Shown in pieces: positions 32,201-43,390 of a DNA stretch of 64,000 nt. Origin of the DNA: Mycobacterium fragae (GTDB lineage: Bacteria > Actinomycetota > Actinomycetes > Mycobacteriales > Mycobacteriaceae). The notes under the pieces were generated by a model. That model searched no databases, had not been told where the DNA came from, and saw only the letters and a program-made list of their open reading frames with translations. Numbering within the stretch: the stretch's first letter is position 1; the number at the start of each line of letters is the position of its first letter. The position numbers and the translations under genes are program-made. The DNA lies in assembly GCF_002102185.1 (NCBI RefSeq), contig NZ_LQOW01000006.1, positions 220,077 through 284,076 on the forward strand, written 5' to 3'.

Positions 32201-32824
32201 GTCGCCGGGGTGGGCTTCGATCTGTATGTGCGGCTGGTCGGCGAAGCCGTCGAGGCATACCGAGCGGCCGCCGACGGCAAAACCGTCACCAGCGCCGAGG
32301 AGCCCAAAGAGGTGCGGATCGACCTGCCGGTCGATGCCCATCTGCCGCCGGATTACATTCCCAGCGACCGGCTGCGGCTGGAGGGCTACCGGCGGCTGGC
32401 CGCCGCGGCCAACGACGCCGAGATCGACGCCGTGGTCGAGGAGCTGACCGACCGCTACGGCGTGCTGCCCGAACCGGCGCAGCGGCTGGTGGCGGTGGCG
32501 CGACTGCGGTTGCTGTGCCGGCACTCCGGCGTCACCGAAGTCAGCGCAACCTCGGCGGCCACCGTGCGGCTGGCGCCGCTCACGCTTGCGGACTCCGCCC
32601 AGGTGCGCCTGGCGCGGCTGTATCCCGGCGCGCGGTACCGAGCCACGACGTCGACGGTGCAGGTTCCGATTCCGCGTGGTGGCGGCATGGGTGCCCCGCG
32701 CATCCGTGATCTCGAGTTGGTGCAAATGGTGGCCGATCTGCTATCTGCGCTTGATGGGAAGCCGCAGTCCGAGGTTGGTATAACGAAGGCCGTGATGTCC
32801 AGTGGGGAGCGACAAGCGCGATGA
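29201..32824 (+). CDS. mfd: Transcription-repair coupling factor Mfd
   Basis: A 1207-residue DNA translocase that removes RNA polymerase stalled at lesions and recruits UvrA. The order is a UvrB-like N-terminal module, the RNAP-interacting domain ([17 protein letters not shown] start, around 505), the RecG-like helicase with Walker [14 protein letters not shown] and Walker [12 protein letters not shown], the TRG motif region ([11 protein letters not shown]) and the C-terminal TRCF domain ([13 protein letters not shown]). ATG 29201 fits the family. The stop overlaps the mazG start (ATGA). Confidence 0.97.
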   Translation: MTAPIAGLVEFALTAPTFQQLIEQTTDRPDELRLVGPASARLFVASALARHGPLLVVTATGREADELTAELQGVFGDAVAMFPSWETLPHERLSPGVDTVGARLMLLRRLAHPDDERLGPPLRVVVTAVRSLLQPMTPQLGALEPLTLAVGQELPFEDVIARLVELAYTRVDMVGRRGEFAVRGGILDVFAPTAEHPVRVEFWGDEVSEMRMFSVADQRSIPEINMDTLVAVACRELLLTDDVRRRAAELAGRRPHAEPAVTGSVADMLAKLAEGIAVDGMEALQPVLRPDEPSLLTDQLPDSTPVLVCDPEKVRTRAADLIKTGREFLEASWSVAAVGGDAPIDVEQLGGSGFRELDEVQTAARQSGHPWWTLSQLSDESAVELDVRAAPSARGHQRDIDSIFAMLRAHVATGRHAAVVAPGTGTAHRVVEQLAESDTPATMLEPGAAPKPGVVGVLKGPLHDGVVIPGAELVIITETDLTGNRVTATDGKRLAAKRRNTVDPLALTAGDLVVHDQHGIGRFVEMTERTVSGARREYLVLEYASAKRGGGSDKLYVPMDSLDQLSRYVGGQAPALSRLGGSDWTNTKTKARRAVREIASELVALYAKRQTAAGYAFGADTPWQAEMEDAFGFTETVDQLTAITEVKADMEKPVPMDRVICGDVGYGKTEIAVRAAFKAVQDGKQVAVLVPTTLLADQHLQTFTERMAGFPVRIKGLSRFTDAAESRAVIEGMADGSVDIVIGTHRLLQTGVGWKDLGLVVVDEEQRFGVEHKEHIKSLRTHVDVLTMSATPIPRTLEMSLAGIREMSTILTPPEERYPVLTYVGPQDDKQVAAALRRELLRDGQAFYVHNRVSSIDQAAARVRELVPEARVAVAHGQMPEDLLERTVEGFWNREYDILVCTTIVETGLDISNANTLIVERADTFGLAQLHQLRGRVGRSRERGYAYFLYPKHAPLTETAYDRLATIAQNNELGAGMAVAMKDLEIRGAGNVLGVEQSGHVAGVGFDLYVRLVGEAVEAYRAAADGKTVTSAEEPKEVRIDLPVDAHLPPDYIPSDRLRLEGYRRLAAAANDAEIDAVVEELTDRYGVLPEPAQRLVAVARLRLLCRHSGVTEVSATSAATVRLAPLTLADSAQVRLARLYPGARYRATTSTVQVPIPRGGGMGAPRIRDLELVQMVADLLSALDGKPQSEVGITKAVMSSGERQAR

Positions 32825-33864
32825 CCGTCGTCTTGGTCGATCCCCGCCGCCCGTCACTGGTGCCCGTGGAAGCCATCGAACTGCTGCGCGGCGAGGTGCA
32901 ATACACCGAGGAGATGCCGGTCGCGGTGCCCTGGTCGCTTCCCGCGGCCCGACCGGCGCACACCGGCGAGGATGCCCCGGTGCTGCTCTCGTCCGACCGA
33001 GAGCATCCGTCGGTCACCGCGCGGCTGGCCGCGGGCGAAAGGCTGATTTCGGCGCCCGAGCAGCAGCCCGGCGAACGGCTGGTCGACGCGGTCGCGATGA
33101 TGGACAAGCTACGCACGGCCGGGCCGTGGGAAAGCGAGCAAACCCACGACTCGTTGCGCCGGTTTCTACTGGAAGAGACCTACGAACTGTTCGACGCGGT
33201 GCGCAGCGGCAACGCCGACGAGCTGCGCGAAGAACTCGGAGACGTGCTGCTGCAGGTGCTCTTCCACGCCCGCATCGCCGAAGATGCGCCGCAGCATCCG
33301 TTCACCATCGACGACGTGGCTGACACACTGCTGCGCAAGCTCGGCAACAGGGTGCCGGGAGTCCTTGCAGGAGAGTCTATTTCGCTGGACGAGCAGTTGG
33401 CTCAATGGGAAGAGCGCAAAGCGGCCGAGAAGCCCCGGAATTCGGCGATGGACAACCTCCCGACCGCGCAGCCGGCTTTAGCCTTGGCGCAGAAGGTCAT
33501 TCAACGAGTCAACCAGGCCGGGTTTCCCGCGGACCTGATTCCGCCAGAAATCACGTCGATCACGGTGACCGCCGATGTGGATGCCGAAAATGAGCTGCGC
33601 GCCGCGGTTCTGGCATTCATGGACACCGTCCGCGGTACCGAGCGGGCAGTCGCGGCCGAGCGCCGCGGCGAGGGCGTTCCCGAGGAGTTGGATGTCGCTC
33701 CGCTCGGAGCCATTACCGAGGAGGAGTGGCGCGCCTATTGGCCCTCCGCTGCGAGCGAATTGGAAGAGACCGTCGCCGAAACTGTTACGCCCAACGGCGA
33801 AGCACTCGAAGAACCGCAGGGCGATCCCGAGGGCGACCAGCCCGCCGACGACGAACCCGAGTAG
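32821..33864 (+). CDS. mazG: Nucleoside triphosphate pyrophosphohydrolase MazG
   Basis: A 347-residue protein. The MazG domain (about 95-260) holds the metal-binding EExx[12 protein letters not shown] and [17 protein letters not shown]. It hydrolyses (d)NTPs, including oxidised dCTP, to monophosphates and protects DNA. The N-terminal 90 residues and an acidic tail ([18 protein letters not shown]) are mycobacterial features. Coupled to mfd by a 4-bp overlap, so repair and nucleotide-pool cleaning share a transcript. Confidence 0.93.
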   Translation: MTVVLVDPRRPSLVPVEAIELLRGEVQYTEEMPVAVPWSLPAARPAHTGEDAPVLLSSDREHPSVTARLAAGERLISAPEQQPGERLVDAVAMMDKLRTAGPWESEQTHDSLRRFLLEETYELFDAVRSGNADELREELGDVLLQVLFHARIAEDAPQHPFTIDDVADTLLRKLGNRVPGVLAGESISLDEQLAQWEERKAAEKPRNSAMDNLPTAQPALALAQKVIQRVNQAGFPADLIPPEITSITVTADVDAENELRAAVLAFMDTVRGTERAVAAERRGEGVPEELDVAPLGAITEEEWRAYWPSAASELEETVAETVTPNGEALEEPQGDPEGDQPADDEPE

Positions 33865-34021
33865 GCCCCCACCAGGCCGAGGAGTCGGTTATCGGCGCAG
33901 CCCGGTAAGGTCGCGGTCGCTGTAGCAGTGGCGCACGTCATCACACACGTCGGCGGAGACGAGGTGACGTCGTCGGTTCCCGTGGGACCATGGTCGAGTA
34001 AAACCTGGTTTAGGGAGTGTT

Positions 34022-34753
34022 GTGTCGCCAGTCCGTTGGCTGCGAGCGTTCGCCGTCATGGCTGCCACGGCGCTGCTGTTGGCGTCGAGCTGTAGCTGGC
34101 AGCTGGGCACGCCCATCCCCAAGGGCGTGCCGCCGCCGGCCGGCGCCCCCGTTCCGCCGGTGGACACGCATGCCAAGGGCCGGCCCGCCAACCAGCTCTA
34201 CACGTGGGCCAACGAGCGTGCCCCGAAGTTGCACATCCCGGTCATCGCACTGGAGGCCTACGCCTACGCCGCGCGGGTCGCCGAGGTGGAAAACCCGAAA
34301 TGCCAGCTGTCGTGGACGACATTGGCCGGCATCGGTGAGATCGAGAGCCATCACGGCACCTACCGCCACGCGACGGTGGCGCCCAACGGTGACGTGCGGC
34401 CGCCGATCCGGGGTGTGCGCCTCGACGGGAGCGGGGGCACCCTGCACATCGTCGACAGCGACGCGGGCGATCTCGCCGACGACGACGGCACAGTGCGGGC
34501 AATGGGCCCGATGCAGTTCATTCCCGAGACCTGGCGCCTCTATGGTGTGGATGCCAACAACGACGGCGTCGTCAGCGTGGACAACATCGATGACGCAGCG
34601 CTGTCGGCTGCGGGCTATTTATGTTGGCGCGGAAAGGATCTCGCTACTCCGAAGGGCTGGATAACGGCGCTGCGGGCCTACAACAACTCTGACCAGTATG
34701 CGCGCGCCGTGCGTGATTGGGCCACCGCCTATGCGGCGGGTCATCCGTTCTGA
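34022..34753 (+). CDS. lpqU: Lipoprotein LpqU, putative lytic transglycosylase
   Basis: A 243-residue lipoprotein, the same length I recall for M. tuberculosis LpqU. The signal peptide ends at ASSC (C24), followed by a Pro-rich linker. The catalytic domain is MltB/SLT-like: the acid is in IGEIESHHG, with RAMGPMQFIPETWRLYG, then AALSAAGYLC and ALRAYNNSDQY. It probably cleaves peptidoglycan glycan strands during growth. GTG start. The 157-bp upstream spacer holds no motif I can name with confidence. Confidence 0.92.
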   Translation: MSPVRWLRAFAVMAATALLLASSCSWQLGTPIPKGVPPPAGAPVPPVDTHAKGRPANQLYTWANERAPKLHIPVIALEAYAYAARVAEVENPKCQLSWTTLAGIGEIESHHGTYRHATVAPNGDVRPPIRGVRLDGSGGTLHIVDSDAGDLADDDGTVRAMGPMQFIPETWRLYGVDANNDGVVSVDNIDDAALSAAGYLCWRGKDLATPKGWITALRAYNNSDQYARAVRDWATAYAAGHPF

Positions 34754-34765
34754 CCCAGGCCTTAG

Positions 34766-36094
<1,329 letters not shown>

Positions 36095-36105
36095 CGGCAT
36101 ACGCC

Positions 36106-36729
36106 ATGTCCGAAGCGAAACGGCCAGAGCCGAAGCGGCGTTCACCCGCATCGCGGCCGGGCCGGGGCGGCGATTCGGAGCAGGGCCGGCCGCGTAAATC
36201 CCCGGCCGGGCGCCGGGGTTCTGCCGCATCGCGTGCAGCGCCCGAGGCGAAAGAACCCATCAAGCGGGCGATCGCCGAATCGGCCGAACACCGATCCGAG
36301 CAACGACTGGGTCTGACCGCGCGGCGCGCAGCGATCCTGGCCGCGGTCGTCTGCGTGCTGACGCTGACCATCGCCGGCCCGGTCCGCACCTATTTCGCGC
36401 AACGCACCGAGATGACGCAGCTGGCGGCATCCGAAGCCGCACTGCGGCGCCAGATCGCCGATCTCGAACAGCAGAAGGCCAAGCTGGCCGACCCGGCGTA
36501 CATCGCGGCGCAGGCGCGCGAGCGACTGGGTTTCGTGAAACCGGGCGACATTCCGTATCAGGTCCAGCTTCCGCCGAGCGCGGCGCTGCCCGCGGAGCCG
36601 GGATCCCAGCCGGCGCCGCCGGCCAGCGGCGCTCCCTGGTACACGTCGTTGTGGCACACCATCGCCGACACTCCCCACGGACCGCCGAGTCCGCCGGCCT
36701 CGCCGAAACCTCTGCCGCCCGGTGGTTGA
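36106..36729 (+). CDS. FtsB/DivIC-like septum formation initiator (Rv1024-like)
   Basis: A 207-residue bitopic membrane protein. A basic, Pro/Ser-rich cytoplasmic tail (1-70) leads to one transmembrane helix (about 75-95), a short coiled coil (about 97-128, QLAASEAALRRQIADLEQQK) and the DivIC motif AQARERLGFVKPGD. This is the FtsB family that links FtsL/FtsQ in the divisome. The C-terminal Pro-rich tail is a mycobacterial feature. ATG 36106 is chosen; upstream the frame is antisense or shadow of eno. The next gene starts 8 bp inside this one. Confidence 0.88.
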   Translation: MSEAKRPEPKRRSPASRPGRGGDSEQGRPRKSPAGRRGSAASRAAPEAKEPIKRAIAESAEHRSEQRLGLTARRAAILAAVVCVLTLTIAGPVRTYFAQRTEMTQLAASEAALRRQIADLEQQKAKLADPAYIAAQARERLGFVKPGDIPYQVQLPPSAALPAEPGSQPAPPASGAPWYTSLWHTIADTPHGPPSPPASPKPLPPGG

Positions 36730-37213
36730 TCGCGCCGATCTCGATGCGGTGACGCGTCAGCTGGGCCGCGAGCCGCGTGGCGTACTCGAGATCGCCTATC
36801 GATGCCCTAACGGCGAACCCGGGGTGGTGAAGACGGCGCCGAAACTGCCTGACGGCACACCGTTTCCGACGTTGTACTACCTGACGCATCCGGTGCTGAT
36901 CGCTGCGGCGAGCAGGTTGGAGTCGTCGGGCATGATGCGCGAGATGACCGAACGGCTGAGCCGCGACCCCGAACTGGCCGCCGCCTATCGACGGGCCCAC
37001 CAGGCGTATCTGGCCGAGCGCGACGCGATCGAGCCACTCGGGACGACGTTCTCCGCCGGCGGCATGCCTGACCGGGTCAAATGCCTGCACGTGCTGATTG
37101 CGCACTCGCTGGCCAAAGGCCCGGGGGTCAACCCGCTCGGCGACGAGGCGCTGGCGGTGCTGGCCGCAGAGCCGTCGATGGACGGGATCCTGGCGCCGGG
37201 GCAGTGGACATGA
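36722..37213 (+). CDS. DUF501 family protein (Rv1025-like)
   Basis: A 163-residue protein that fits the DUF501 family: LGREPRGVLEIAYRCPNGEP near the start, FPTLYYLTHPVLIAAASRLE, then a helical segment and a C-terminal DRVKCLHVLIAHSLA with ALGNPLGDEAL-like ending. No catalytic activity is known. GTG 36722 overlaps the upstream gene and its stop overlaps ppx2 (ATGA), so the division gene, DUF501 and ppx2 form a tight operon that probably starts with eno. Confidence 0.9.
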   Translation: MVDRADLDAVTRQLGREPRGVLEIAYRCPNGEPGVVKTAPKLPDGTPFPTLYYLTHPVLIAAASRLESSGMMREMTERLSRDPELAAAYRRAHQAYLAERDAIEPLGTTFSAGGMPDRVKCLHVLIAHSLAKGPGVNPLGDEALAVLAAEPSMDGILAPGQWT

Positions 37214-38133
37214 TGCGAGTCGCCGCAATTGACTGCGGTACCAACTCGATTCGGTTGCTGATCGCCGACGCGGTCGACGGGCGCTTGCGTGAGGTGCACC
37301 GTGAGATGCGCATCGTGCGGCTGGGTCAAGGTGTCGACGCAACCGGCAGGTTCGCGGCGGATGCTTTGGAGCGCACGCGCGCCGCCCTCGTCGACTACGC
37401 GGCGCTGTGCACTGCCCATCACGTCGAGCGGGTGCGAATGGTCGCCACGTCGGCTGCCCGTGATGCCGCCAACCGCGATGTCTTTTTCGCGATGACGGCC
37501 GACGTGCCGGGAGTGAGCGCCGAAGTGGTCACCGGCGCGCAAGAGGCGGAGTTGTCGTTCCGCGGTGCGGTAGACGAATTAGATTCCGCGGGAGCGCCTT
37601 TCGTAGTTGTCGACTTGGGCGGCGGGTCGACGGAAATCGTGCTGGGCGAGGCACATGTGATCGCGAGCTTCTCGGCCGATATCGGCTGTGTACGGCTGAC
37701 CGAACGCTGCCTGCACTCCGACCCGCCGAAAGCGGCCGAGGTGGCCGCCGCGCGCGACGTGGTCCGCGAGCGGCTTGGCGAAGCGCTGGGCGTGGTGGCC
37801 GTGGAGCGGGCCAGGACCTGGGTGGGAGTCGCCGGCACAATGACGACGCTCGCCGCACTTGCACAAGACATGACGCGCTACGACTCTGCGGCCATTCATC
37901 TTTCACGGGTGGGCATCGACCGACTGCTCGCGGTGTGTGACGGGTTGATCGGCATGACACGAGCACAACGCGCCGCGCTGGGGCCGATGCACGAGGGCCG
38001 CGCCGACGTCATCGGCGCGGGAGCGATCGTGGTCGAGGAACTGGCGTATGCACTACACGAGCGCGCCGGCATCGACGCACTGACGGTAAGCGAACACGAC
38101 ATCCTGGATGGCATCGCGCTGTCAATCGCGTAG
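37210..38133 (+). CDS. ppx2: Exopolyphosphatase/pppGpp phosphohydrolase family protein (Ppx2-like)
   Basis: A 307-residue ASKHA-fold phosphatase. It begins with the phosphate loop AAIDCGTNSIRLLIAD, followed by VDLGGGSTEIVLG and VGVAGTMTTLAAL. It lacks the C-terminal HD-like domain of E. coli Ppx and so matches short actinobacterial forms. M. tuberculosis Rv1026 is reported to act mainly on polyphosphate. ATG 37210 overlaps the DUF501 stop by 4 bp. It is convergent with the tandem PPE genes. Confidence 0.92.
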   Translation: MMRVAAIDCGTNSIRLLIADAVDGRLREVHREMRIVRLGQGVDATGRFAADALERTRAALVDYAALCTAHHVERVRMVATSAARDAANRDVFFAMTADVPGVSAEVVTGAQEAELSFRGAVDELDSAGAPFVVVDLGGGSTEIVLGEAHVIASFSADIGCVRLTERCLHSDPPKAAEVAAARDVVRERLGEALGVVAVERARTWVGVAGTMTTLAALAQDMTRYDSAAIHLSRVGIDRLLAVCDGLIGMTRAQRAALGPMHEGRADVIGAGAIVVEELAYALHERAGIDALTVSEHDILDGIALSIA

Positions 38134-38157
38134 CCGGCGCAGAGGGGTCCGTGACGC

Positions 38158-39561
38158 TCACCGACCAAGCAGGCGGTTCTTCTGCTCGGTGAACTCTTCC
38201 TCGGTCAGCCTGCCTTCGTCGCGAAGTTTGGCGAGCTCGCGTATCCGGGCTGCGACTCCCGTCACCACGATTCGGGGATTGTCCGCAGAAACTTGGCCTT
38301 CACCGTCAGTCGCCCCACGGTCGCCGGTGGCCGCGAGAGTCGCCGCCCGTTTGCCTGCCGCGGCCTTGCCGTCATCACGGCCGTTGCCGCCGGCCGGCGC
38401 GCCGACCATGGCGGGGCCGAGCATCCCCGCGAGACCCATCTGGCTGAACGCGCTGCCCGAGCCGATTTCCACTTCCTCCGCGGCGGCGGCGGCGACGCCG
38501 GCGGCGCTGACATTGGTGGCGGGCGAGGCCAGCGCCACGGGACGCACCGCCGGCGCCGAGACGGTCCACGTCGGCGGCACGGACAATGCCCCGACCGTGT
38601 TGGCCTGGCCCACACTCGCCGAGACGCTCGGCGCCGCCCACGCGGTCGGGCTGATGTTGGTGATTCGCGCCCCGAAATCCGTCGGAGGCACTGCCCCCGT
38701 CCCCGGCCAGGGCTCTACCCCTTGCCACCCGCTGACGCTGTCATCGGTGTGCAGACTGGCCACAGTGCCGATGGCATCGACGGCAACGCCCACCGGGCCG
38801 TTCACGACCGCCATCGGCAAGACGCCGAAAAGCGTCGCCGCGTTGGCCGGCCCGGTGAGAAAGATCGTGATCAGGTTGCTCAACGTGGTCAGCGGGGTCG
38901 GGGGGTCCGCGGCGGCCGCCGGTGCCGCGGTTGCGAGGCTCTGGGACGCGACAGTCGATACAGTGCCCTGCACGTTGCCGGCGGAGGTGCTCGTGGCTTG
39001 TCCGACCGCGGCGGCTTGGCCGGCCAACCCGCCGCCGTTGGTGTTTTGCCGAGGCGGGCTGAACGGCGTCAGCGCTGACGCCGATGCCGACGAACCCGCG
39101 TAGGCGTACATCGCGGCGGCGTCCTGGGCCCACATCTCGGCGTAATGCGCCTCGGTGGCCGCGATCGCGGGTGTGTTCTGCCCAAAGAAGTTGGTCGCCA
39201 CCAGCGTCATCAGCAGGGCGCGGTTGGCCGCGATCACCGGCGGCGGCACCGTCGATGCAAACGCCGTTTCGTAGGCGGCGACTGCGGCGTTGGCTTGGGC
39301 AGCGGTTTCCTCGGCCTGCGTGGCCGTCGCGCTGAGCCACGCCACATAGGAAGCGGCAGCGGTCGCCATCGAGACCGACGAAGGACCCGACCAGGGTCCG
39401 GCGATCAATCCTGACACCACCGACTGATACGAGCTGGCCGCGGTGTACAGCTCGTCGGCTAATTCTTGCCAGGCCAGTGCAGCGGCCAGCATCGGCCCTG
39501 ATCCGGGACCGGTGTACATCCGACCGGAGTTGATCTCCGGTGGATAAATCCCGAAATCCAT
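38158..39561 (-). CDS. PPE family protein, SVP subgroup, with C-terminal SHOCT-like tail (copy A)
   Basis: A 467-residue PPE protein. The N-terminal PPE domain (about 1-180) has [16 protein letters not shown] and the WxG-type turn GPWSGPSS. The SVP motif is GALSVPPTW. The last 27 residues ([20 protein letters not shown], then NRLLGR) match the SHOCT consensus, a short oligomerisation motif. PPE proteins are secreted by ESX systems and some act as outer-membrane nutrient channels. It lies downstream of a close paralogue; no PE partner gene is present. Pairs with the 477-residue copy in one transcript. Confidence 0.9.
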   Translation of the reverse strand: MDFGIYPPEINSGRMYTGPGSGPMLAAALAWQELADELYTAASSYQSVVSGLIAGPWSGPSSVSMATAAASYVAWLSATATQAEETAAQANAAVAAYETAFASTVPPPVIAANRALLMTLVATNFFGQNTPAIAATEAHYAEMWAQDAAAMYAYAGSSASASALTPFSPPRQNTNGGGLAGQAAAVGQATSTSAGNVQGTVSTVASQSLATAAPAAAADPPTPLTTLSNLITIFLTGPANAATLFGVLPMAVVNGPVGVAVDAIGTVASLHTDDSVSGWQGVEPWPGTGAVPPTDFGARITNISPTAWAAPSVSASVGQANTVGALSVPPTWTVSAPAVRPVALASPATNVSAAGVAAAAAEEVEIGSGSAFSQMGLAGMLGPAMVGAPAGGNGRDDGKAAAGKRAATLAATGDRGATDGEGQVSADNPRIVVTGVAARIRELAKLRDEGRLTEEEFTEQKNRLLGR

Positions 39562-39618
39562 TGCTGCATGTCCCTCGTCCCGGATAACCGGCGCTCGCGC
39601 TAACGGGCGGATTGTCGT

Positions 39619-41052
39619 TTAGCGCCCGAGCAGGCGGTTCTTCTGTTCGGTGTATTCCTCATCGGTCAGAATTCCCTCGTCGCGGAGCTTGGCGAACTCG
39701 CGCAGCTCGGCCGCGACGCCGGTCACCACGGTGCGAGGTTTGCTCTGCGCTGCTTCGCCCTCGGCGTCGGTCGCCGCACGTTCACCGCTGGGCGCCGCGC
39801 CCGCGGCACGCGCCGCCGCCCGTTTGCCGGCCTCCGCCTTGCCGCCGCCGGTGCCCAGGGTGCCGGCCATCGCTCGCCCGGCCATACCCGCCAGTGCCAT
39901 CTCGCCGAGGGTGCTGCCCGAGCCGGCCTCGACCGTCTCCGCGGTGGCGACCACGGGGATGGCCCGGGCACCGGTTTCCGGCAATGCCGGCAATGTCACC
40001 GCGACCGGGCGTACCGCCGGTGTGGCGATGGTCCACGTCGGCGGCACCGACAGCGCCCCGACCGCGTTGGCCTGGCCCACACCTGCCGACACCGGCGGCG
40101 CCGCGAACGCCGTCGGGCTGATGTTCGTGATTCTCGCCGGGAACTCTGTTACTGGCGCCGGCCCTGTCCCCGGCCACGGCTGTACCCCATCCCAGCCACT
40201 GACGATTTGGTCCGTGTGCAAACCAGTCCCGGCACCGATGATGCCCAAGGGAAGGGACGCGACCCCGACGGCGCCTAGTGGTATGTCGCCAAAGAAGGTG
40301 GCCAGCGCTGCGGGCGCGTCAAGAAAAACTGTGATCAGGTTGGCCAACGTGCCAAGCGGGTCCGGGGGGTCCGCGGCGGCTGCCGGTGCCGCGGCTGCGA
40401 GGTTCTGCAGTGAGTTGGGGACCGCCGAAAAGGCTTGCTGGGCAGACGATACGGTGTTTTGCACGTTGCCGGCCGACGTGCTGGACGCTTGGCCGACGGC
40501 GGCGGACTGGCCGGCCGCGCCCCCCGGATTGGTGTTCTGTCGTGGTGGACTGAATGACGTCAGTTTTGTCGCCGATGCCGATGAAGCCGCGTAGCCGTAC
40601 ATCGCCGCGGCGTCCTCGGCCCACATCTCGGCGTACCGGGCCTCGGTGGCCGCGATTGCCGGCGCATTGCGCCCGAAGAGATTGGTCGCCACCAGCTTCA
40701 TCAGCAGGGCGCGGTTGGCCGCGATCACCGGCGGCGGCACCGTCGAAGAAAACGCCTCCTGGTAGGCCCCGGCCGCCGCTTTGGCCTGGGTGGCCGTCTC
40801 CGCGGCTTGGACGGCCGTGGCGTTCAGCCAGGTCACATAGGAAGCGGCCGCGGCCGCCATCGACGCCGAGGAGGGACCCGACCACGGCCCGGCAACCAGA
40901 CCCGACACCACGGATTGGTAGGCGTTTGCCGTCGATTGAAGCTCAGCGGCCAAGGCGTCCCAAGCTGCCGCGGCGGCCAGCATCGGTCCCGCCCCGGGAC
41001 CGGCATACATGCGGCCGGAATTGACCTCCGGCGGTAGCGTCGCGAAATCCAT
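39619..41052 (-). CDS. PPE family protein, SVP subgroup, with C-terminal SHOCT-like tail (copy B)
   Basis: A 477-residue paralogue of the previous gene with the same layout: MDFATLPPEVNSGRMYAGPG start, [14 protein letters not shown] motif GALSVPPTW, and the SHOCT-like end ELREFAKLRDEGILTDEEYT followed by EQKNRLLGR. Long stretches such as FSPPRQNTN and ITNISPTA are shared, so the two are a tandem duplication. The gap to copy A is 57 bp. A 48-codon frame lies 12 bp upstream in the position usually taken by a PE gene. Confidence 0.9.
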   Translation of the reverse strand: MDFATLPPEVNSGRMYAGPGAGPMLAAAAAWDALAAELQSTANAYQSVVSGLVAGPWSGPSSASMAAAAASYVTWLNATAVQAAETATQAKAAAGAYQEAFSSTVPPPVIAANRALLMKLVATNLFGRNAPAIAATEARYAEMWAEDAAAMYGYAASSASATKLTSFSPPRQNTNPGGAAGQSAAVGQASSTSAGNVQNTVSSAQQAFSAVPNSLQNLAAAAPAAAADPPDPLGTLANLITVFLDAPAALATFFGDIPLGAVGVASLPLGIIGAGTGLHTDQIVSGWDGVQPWPGTGPAPVTEFPARITNISPTAFAAPPVSAGVGQANAVGALSVPPTWTIATPAVRPVAVTLPALPETGARAIPVVATAETVEAGSGSTLGEMALAGMAGRAMAGTLGTGGGKAEAGKRAAARAAGAAPSGERAATDAEGEAAQSKPRTVVTGVAAELREFAKLRDEGILTDEEYTEQKNRLLGR

Positions 41053-41064
41053 TGCTGCACGACC

Positions 41065-41211
41065 CTAGCTGATCGTGGGTGGGTTGACGGCTTCGTTGCC
41101 CGGGTAGAAACCAACGGCTGGAATCACCGGGGTCGCCAGGGCCGCAACAATATCGGCGCTCACCATGCTGCCGCTGCCGGCATTTCGGACTGAATTGCCA
41201 CCCGAAAACAT
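41065..41211 (-). CDS. Small hypothetical protein upstream of the tandem PPE genes
   Basis: A 48-codon frame (MFSGGNSVRNAGSGSMVSAD, then a hydrophobic IVAALATPVIPAVGF and a short tail). It has a good ribosome site (AAAGGGAA about 5 bases before ATG 41211) and ends 12 bp before PPE copy B, so it probably heads that transcript. It has no recognisable family and is too short for a PE domain. A longer start at 41283 is possible but lacks support. Confidence 0.5.
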   Translation of the reverse strand: MFSGGNSVRNAGSGSMVSADIVAALATPVIPAVGFYPGNEAVNPPTIS

Positions 41212-41401
41212 GGGATTCCCTTTGCTCAAGAAATTCGGTTGCGGCCGGGGTGTCGCCAGAAGACGTGGTGACCGCCGGGCCAACCCATTATGGGTGGGTT
41301 ACCAGACTCCGACGAATGGGTAACGCATTTCTTAACAGATTTTTTATCACGGTCGATTCCGGTTTGAGGGCTTTGAAATTCTCGCCGTCGCTTGCTGCTT
41401 T

Positions 41402-43159
41402 TCAGCCTGTTGTCGCTGCGCGACCTGCGTCGACCTCCTGGCCTTCGCGCGCGCGCTCCTCGCGGGTAGTGGGGGGCGGGGGAGGCTGCCCCTTGCGCAG
41501 CGTATCCAGCAATTCGCGGTAGGGACCCACGAGATAAGCGGTGTCGCCGGCTCTCAGCCTGACGTCGCGGCGCGGGTGCAGCTGAACCGGTTCGTTCGGC
41601 CGGGTGATCGCGATGACGCGGGTTTGGGTGGACATCTCGAACATCCGCAATCCGTCGAGTTCGCTGCCTGCTTCCACATGCATGGCGCCGATCATGAAAG
41701 AACTTTGCCCGACCGAAAACGTCCCCAATACCTCGAGTCCCATCGCGGCACCGATGAACCACGGTGCGGCCAGTTCGACGGTCGAGCGAACGTTTTCGAA
41801 ACCGAACCGCTGCGCCACGGCGAAGCCGAGCGTCCGGTCGTAAATCCGCAACACCAGCGGAACCTCGGTCCGGGTGACCCCGGGCAGCTTGGGCACCAAC
41901 ATTTCGAGCAGCACGATCCCGGTCTCGATGTTGATCATGTCGTCGCGAGTCAGCACCGCCACCGCGCGGGCGCGGTGGACATGGGCCGCTTCCAATGTCT
42001 GGCGCAGCGTCGCGTCGCCGAAGATCACCGGCACGTCGAGTTTGGCCGCCGACATCAGGAAACGGTTGTTTTCGTCGCGCTCGACAACCACGACGTCGTG
42101 TCCGGCGGCGGTCAAATCACTGACGACTCGGATGCCCAGCGCGTTCAGCCCGACGACGATGATGTGGTTGCGCAGATGGCGTACCCGGGGACGTCCGGCC
42201 GTGTAGATGAAGCGGCGCGAAAGCAGCACGTCGGCAATGAACGAGACCAGCAGCGCGATGGTGGTCACGCCGCCGAACATCAGCAGGGCGGCGAACAGCC
42301 GCAGCCAGGTGGGCTGGTGGCTGAAGCTGAAGTCGCCATACCCCGTGGTAGTGATTGTCTCGGTGGTGAAGTACAACGCGTCGACCCAGCTCATCCCACG
42401 GCCCTGGTAGGTGAAACGCAACACGGCCGTGGCGCCGATCAGCAGGATCAGCACCGCAGTTATCACGGGATAAAACGCCGGGTTGATGTCGTCGCGCAGG
42501 GTGCGGACTGCGTCGAGCATTCGTCCCAGCCGAGGTCGGCGTGCGCGCTCACCTCTGACCCGCGGAGGCTTGAATCCCCGGGCGGCCAGCTCGGCGGGGG
42601 TGCCGATCATCGTCGTCCAGTCACCGGCGTGCACCCGTAGATCCCGGCCCGGACAGACCACCACCTCGCCGGGCGTGGGGGAGTTCTCGCCGTGGATCAC
42701 CGCCACCGGGGCCAGGTCGCCGTAGATGTCGCGCAGCGTCGCCTGACGTGGTGCTTCGGCGCCCGAGACGACGAATTTGATGCCGGCCGCCTCGAACGGG
42801 TGCTTGGTCTGCGCCAGACACGCTTCGACGATCGACGGCGCCGCCAGGTCGGACACGTTGAGGATCGCTCCGGGCCCGTTGTCGTCGGCGATCGCCTCTC
42901 GCAGCACGTCGTTGGCCAGTCGCGCCACCACGCGCACGTCAGGGTTGGCTTCCCTTGCCAACAGCGCGATTTCGAGGTTTGTTGCGTCGTCATCTCCGGC
43001 GCAGACGACGGCCGCCGCTCGGCCGATCCCGGCGGCGGCGAGGGCATCGGCGATCTCGGTGTCGCCGAGTCGGACGACGCTCGCGCCGGCGTTCGTCAGC
43101 TCATCGATGATCGTCGTCGCCAGCGCGTCGTCACCGCTGACAATGATGTGGAGGTCCAT
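41402..43159 (-). CDS. Two-TM potassium channel with RCK/TrkA-type domains on both sides
   Basis: A 585-residue protein. An N-terminal Rossmann-like RCK region (1-200) precedes TM1 (about 229-249), a pore loop with the filter TTGYGD (271-276), TM2 (about 286-313) and a second RCK domain beginning NHIIVVGLNALGIRVVSDL (331-349), then a TrkA-C-like end (about 480-570). The filter is TTGYG instead of TVGYG, still compatible with K+. The layout recalls Castor/Pollux or SynK-like channels. ATG 43159 is preferred over 43228. It is beside kdp in a potassium block. Confidence 0.87.
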   Translation of the reverse strand: MDLHIIVSGDDALATTIIDELTNAGASVVRLGDTEIADALAAAGIGRAAAVVCAGDDDATNLEIALLAREANPDVRVVARLANDVLREAIADDNGPGAILNVSDLAAPSIVEACLAQTKHPFEAAGIKFVVSGAEAPRQATLRDIYGDLAPVAVIHGENSPTPGEVVVCPGRDLRVHAGDWTTMIGTPAELAARGFKPPRVRGERARRPRLGRMLDAVRTLRDDINPAFYPVITAVLILLIGATAVLRFTYQGRGMSWVDALYFTTETITTTGYGDFSFSHQPTWLRLFAALLMFGGVTTIALLVSFIADVLLSRRFIYTAGRPRVRHLRNHIIVVGLNALGIRVVSDLTAAGHDVVVVERDENNRFLMSAAKLDVPVIFGDATLRQTLEAAHVHRARAVAVLTRDDMINIETGIVLLEMLVPKLPGVTRTEVPLVLRIYDRTLGFAVAQRFGFENVRSTVELAAPWFIGAAMGLEVLGTFSVGQSSFMIGAMHVEAGSELDGLRMFEMSTQTRVIAITRPNEPVQLHPRRDVRLRAGDTAYLVGPYRELLDTLRKGQPPPPPTTREERAREGQEVDAGRAATTG

Positions 43160-43390
43160 GCGTTCATCCGCTACTCGGGAAAGGCCGGCAGCGGCCGCCC
43201 CGGTTCCAGTCGACGGACAATGCGGCAAACCTCACAATCTCGACTGTCACACCATGGATTCATGTCGTCAGGCATAAAGACCCTTCCGCTGACGCTGATG
43301 GCATGACTATAAAGGGGCTAGCTGGCAGCCGTGGGATTTCCTGGCCTCGGAGCAAACCGGCACAGCGCCGTACGCTGCACCGATTGACGG

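Noticed and set aside
30050..32725. 891-codon open frame antisense to mfd
   Set aside because: It lies wholly inside mfd, is rich in His/Arg/Gln with no domain, and is the usual antisense shadow of a high-G+C gene.
33865..34021. Possible riboswitch before lpqU
   Set aside because: The 157-bp spacer has some small inverted repeats, but I could not match it to any known riboswitch core.
41226..41762. 178-codon minus-strand frame between the small PPE-linked gene and the channel
   Set aside because: Most of it is a shadow of the channel's C-terminus, and the composition is Arg/His/Pro-rich.
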